Shown in pieces: positions 62,007 to 64,000 of a stretch of 64,000 nt of DNA; the first letter of the stretch is position 1; each line of letters opens with the position of its first letter. Below the pieces are notes generated by a model. It had not been told where the DNA came from and did not search any database. It saw only the letters and a program-made list of their open reading frames with translations. The translations under genes were made by a program, and so were the position numbers. Origin of the DNA: JBMHDN01 sp049889355 (lineage in GTDB: Bacteria; Pseudomonadota; Alphaproteobacteria; Puniceispirillales; Puniceispirillaceae); NCBI GenBank assembly GCA_049889355.1, contig JBMHDN010000032.1, positions 1 to 64,000 on the forward strand, in the 5' to 3' direction.

Positions 62007-63198
62007 ACAATTTTACCGGATGCGTGTTCGTTTTCTGGAACTGATGGTCTCTAAATTGGAATTTGGCTCTCTTGATATAACCCTGCCAGATGGCAAAAAA
62101 ATCTCAGTCAAAGGCCCTCAGCCAGGTCCAGCTGCTGATATGCAACTGCATGACCGGGCGGCTGTGGTGGCGCTGGTTTCAGAGGGCAAGATGGGCTTTT
62201 TTGAAGCCTATATGGCAGGCCAGGCGAGCAGCTCTGATACCACCGCCCTGATTGAACTGGCGGTGATGCATCTGGATTATCTGGAGAGCAAATTAAAGCT
62301 TGGGCCGCTCAAAGCGATTTTCAATAAAATCCAGCATTGGATGAATCAAAACAGCAAGTCGGGCTCTAAGAAAAATATTTCCTATCATTATGATCTGGGC
62401 AATCCGTTTTATGAAACATGGCTGGACCCATCTATGACCTATTCCTCTGCGGTCTATGCAGATGAACAGACATGCTTGCAGGATGCGCAAACTGAAAAAT
62501 ATAAGAGACTGGCTGATTTGGCTGAGATTCAGCCAGGTGACCGCGTGCTTGAGATAGGCTGTGGGTGGGGCGGCTTTGCGGAATATGCTGCCAGCCAGCG
62601 CGGTGCGCATGTAACCGGTATCACCATTTCCAAAGAACAATATGATTATTGCAATGAGCGGCTAGAACGCGCCCAATTGAGTCAAATGACGGATATTCAA
62701 CTGACAGATTATCGCGATTTGACTCAGAAATTTGATAAAATCGTATCGATTGAAATGTTTGAAGCGGTCGGCGAGAAATACTGGCCTGTCTATTTTGACA
62801 AGCTCTCTCAGTCTCTGAAAGAAGGAGGCAAAGCGGCCCTGCAGGTCATCACCATCGATGACAGCCAATTTGATAGCTATCGTGCGACACCTGATTTCAT
62901 CCAAAAATACATCTTCCCTGGTGGCATGTTACCCTCCATGTCAGCGCTTGAGGCGCCGCTCCAGCAATCGGGTCTCGAGCTGACCACTGCCAATGGTTAT
63001 GGCCTGCATTATGCCCGCACACTGGCAGAATGGCGAGACAGGTTCCTAGCTGCTTGGCCAGAATTATCACAGACAACCAGCTTTGATGAACGCTTCAAGC
63101 GGATGTGGGAGCTTTATCTGTCTTATTGTGAAGGCGGCTTTAAGCGCGGGCTGATTGATGTAAAACAGATGCTCATCACCCATCGTGGTCATGCCTGA
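61996..63198 (+). CDS. Cyclopropane-fatty-acid synthase-like methyltransferase 2
   Basis: The 400-residue protein is a second CFA-family methyltransferase. The SAM loop VLEIGCGWGGFAEYA lies near 184-198 and FIQKYIFPGGMLPS is shared. Compared with E. coli Cfa, the bicarbonate-site Cys is Ser151 (MTYSSAVY) and the His is Gln283 (ALQVITIDD), while the Glu is kept (Glu256). This pattern is known from members linked with DUF1365, some of which methylate rather than cyclopropanate acyl double bonds. It is clearly diverged from the copy at 50741, so it is a paralogue, not a duplicate. Confidence 0.9.
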   Translation: MLNEQFYRMRVRFLELMVSKLEFGSLDITLPDGKKISVKGPQPGPAADMQLHDRAAVVALVSEGKMGFFEAYMAGQASSSDTTALIELAVMHLDYLESKLKLGPLKAIFNKIQHWMNQNSKSGSKKNISYHYDLGNPFYETWLDPSMTYSSAVYADEQTCLQDAQTEKYKRLADLAEIQPGDRVLEIGCGWGGFAEYAASQRGAHVTGITISKEQYDYCNERLERAQLSQMTDIQLTDYRDLTQKFDKIVSIEMFEAVGEKYWPVYFDKLSQSLKEGGKAALQVITIDDSQFDSYRATPDFIQKYIFPGGMLPSMSALEAPLQQSGLELTTANGYGLHYARTLAEWRDRFLAAWPELSQTTSFDERFKRMWELYLSYCEGGFKRGLIDVKQMLITHRGHA

Positions 63199-63247
63199 AC
63201 CCCGCCTTTATCTCACCAGATGAAATGGGTATAATCTGTTTTGATAT

Positions 63248-63271
63248 CTCCTGACGTATAGGTGTCAGGAG
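63248..63271 (+). promoter_or_regulatory. Perfect inverted repeat overlapping the DUF3833 Shine-Dalgarno
   Basis: CTCCTGAC (63248-63255) and GTCAGGAG (63264-63271) form an 8-bp perfect stem with an 8-base loop. The right arm contains the AGGAG that serves the ATG at 63281, nine bases downstream. In RNA it would hide the ribosome site; in DNA it could be an operator. Confidence 0.6.
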
Positions 63272-63280
63272 TATATAGAT

Positions 63281-63784
63281 ATGTCGCCAGACGCCTCACA
63301 ATTTCAATCTGCAGCACACCCTGCCCGCTTTGAGCCAGAAGAGTTTTTCACTGGATTTTTAAAGGCATCCGGCATGTTTGTTGACCGATTTGGAACAGTT
63401 CAACGCCGATTTGTAGCTGACATACAATGCGAGCCCCATGAAGATGGATTCAGCCTGCATGAAAGTTTCTTATTTGATGATGGCCTGCGTGAAGAGCGGG
63501 TCTGGTATATCAGCCGTCAGGCCGATAACGCCTTTCGAGGCACCTGCGCAGATGTAGCTGGCCATGCATCAGGCACGTTGAAAGGTCCTGCGTTGCAATG
63601 GCGTTATGACTTTTATCTCGATATTTATGGCAAACGGGTCAAAGTGCGCTTTGATGATTTGATGGTTCAGCAATCATCTGGCGTTGTTTTAAACCGCGCC
63701 AAAGTGCGTAAATTTGGCCTGTTGCTTGGTGAGCTATTTATCACTTTCCACCGCGCAGATGCGGCTACTGATAAAGCCGCATGA
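63281..63784 (+). CDS. DUF3833 family protein
   Basis: The 167-residue protein resembles DUF3833: FFTGFLKASGMFVDRFGTVQRRF near the start, LHESFLFDDGLREERVWYI, and the RFDDLMVQQSSGVVLNRAKVRKFGLLLGEL ending. No signal peptide is visible. DUF3833 genes cluster with CFA-like, DUF1365 and flavoprotein genes in lipid-modification operons. It follows the second CFA-like gene by 82 bp; a hairpin over its ribosome site suggests separate control of its translation. Confidence 0.85.
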   Translation: MSPDASQFQSAAHPARFEPEEFFTGFLKASGMFVDRFGTVQRRFVADIQCEPHEDGFSLHESFLFDDGLREERVWYISRQADNAFRGTCADVAGHASGTLKGPALQWRYDFYLDIYGKRVKVRFDDLMVQQSSGVVLNRAKVRKFGLLLGELFITFHRADAATDKAA

Positions 63785-63789
63785 CAGCC

Positions 63790-64000
63790 TCATTTTTGCG
63801 GCAGCGAAAAGCGCCGCATAACTGGTCTAAACAACCCGCCTATAAGGGGTAAATGCGCCAAGAGCTGGCTGGCTGAATCCCAATGGTCAATATGCGCGCA
63901 CACTAGGCCATTTTCATCAAAATGTATTTCTGACATGCCAGTTAAATCTATGGCTATCGGTTTTTTCAGCGCGATATCGCCAGTCATCCGCCATTTGATA
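63790..64000 (-). CDS. NTF2-like (SnoaL-type) protein, 3' part only
   Basis: This leftward gene enters from the right edge, and only its last 69 codons are here. The visible part (IAIDLTGMSEIHFDENGLVCAHIDHWDSASQLLAHLPLIGG, given in separate pieces: GMSEIHFDENG, HIDHWDSASQLL, LPLIGGLFRPVM) matches the C-terminal half of nuclear transport factor 2-like proteins. Such proteins occur in the same lipid-modification clusters. The frame stays open beyond 63987, so the start is outside the window. It is convergent with the DUF3833 gene. Confidence 0.75.
   Translation of the reverse strand, partial: IKWRMTGDIALKKPIAIDLTGMSEIHFDENGLVCAHIDHWDSASQLLAHLPLIGGLFRPVMRRFSLPQK

Overview
The window looks like a chromosomal segment of a marine alphaproteobacterium. 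The supporting signs are an acpP-fabF-mltG-gmk run, hda next to purM-purN, EipB (DUF1849), a proteobacterial-type holC-pepA-lptF-lptG block, and a DmdA-like demethylase. Moderate GC, very short intergenic gaps and the dmdA candidate fit the SAR116 / Puniceispirillum group. That placement is inference from gene content, because no rRNA gene is present. Nearly all of the DNA is coding. I see no prophage, insertion sequence or CRISPR array.

Layout. 1-3 kb: the 5' part of an RTX repeat protein gene that runs off the left edge, a DmdA-like gene, tRNA-Ser(GCU) and an SMR exporter divergent from a LysR regulator. 4-7.3 kb: gatC-gatA-gatB. 7.5-17.4 kb: ruvX, pyrB with a catalytically degenerate pyrC', plsY, a dprA broken by one in-frame TAA, topA, rnr and rpmG. 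17.5-25.7 kb: eipB, rnd, an unusual SDR, hda, a DUF2066 protein, purM-purN, a 43-residue cytochrome aa3 subunit IV gene, ndk and holC. 25.8-38.1 kb: pepA, lptF-lptG-surA-pdxA-rsmA, then leftward gmk, mltG, fabF, acpP, fabG and fabD. 38.4-48.7 kb: rpsF-rpsR-rplI, dnaB (with a perfect DnaA box upstream), alr, mlaE-mlaF, radA, cvpA, purF and an SDR. Leftward mnmC follows.

50.7-64 kb is the most distinctive part. It interleaves two themes. One is the ligase-associated DNA repair set: ATP-dependent ligase, metallo-beta-lactamase exonuclease, DEXH helicase and PdeM phosphoesterase. The other is acyl-chain modification: two diverged cyclopropane-fatty-acid-synthase paralogues, an FAD oxidoreductase, DUF1365, DUF3833 and an NTF2-like protein cut by the right edge. 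A GST, a YcgN cysteine-cluster protein, a DUF2256 zinc-ribbon protein and an unknown small membrane protein lie among them. Such lipid clusters belong to light or singlet-oxygen stress regulons in other proteobacteria, so this reads as a membrane-plus-DNA damage island, although no regulator for it lies in the window.

Points worth following: the dprA nonsense codon, the active-site-depleted PyrC', the second CFA paralogue with substituted catalytic residues, a hairpin that would bury the Shine-Dalgarno of the DUF3833 gene, a structured leader with a terminator-like hairpin before the RTX gene, a nested palindrome before the SMR gene, and 12- and 13-bp tandem repeats in the 50-57 kb region.
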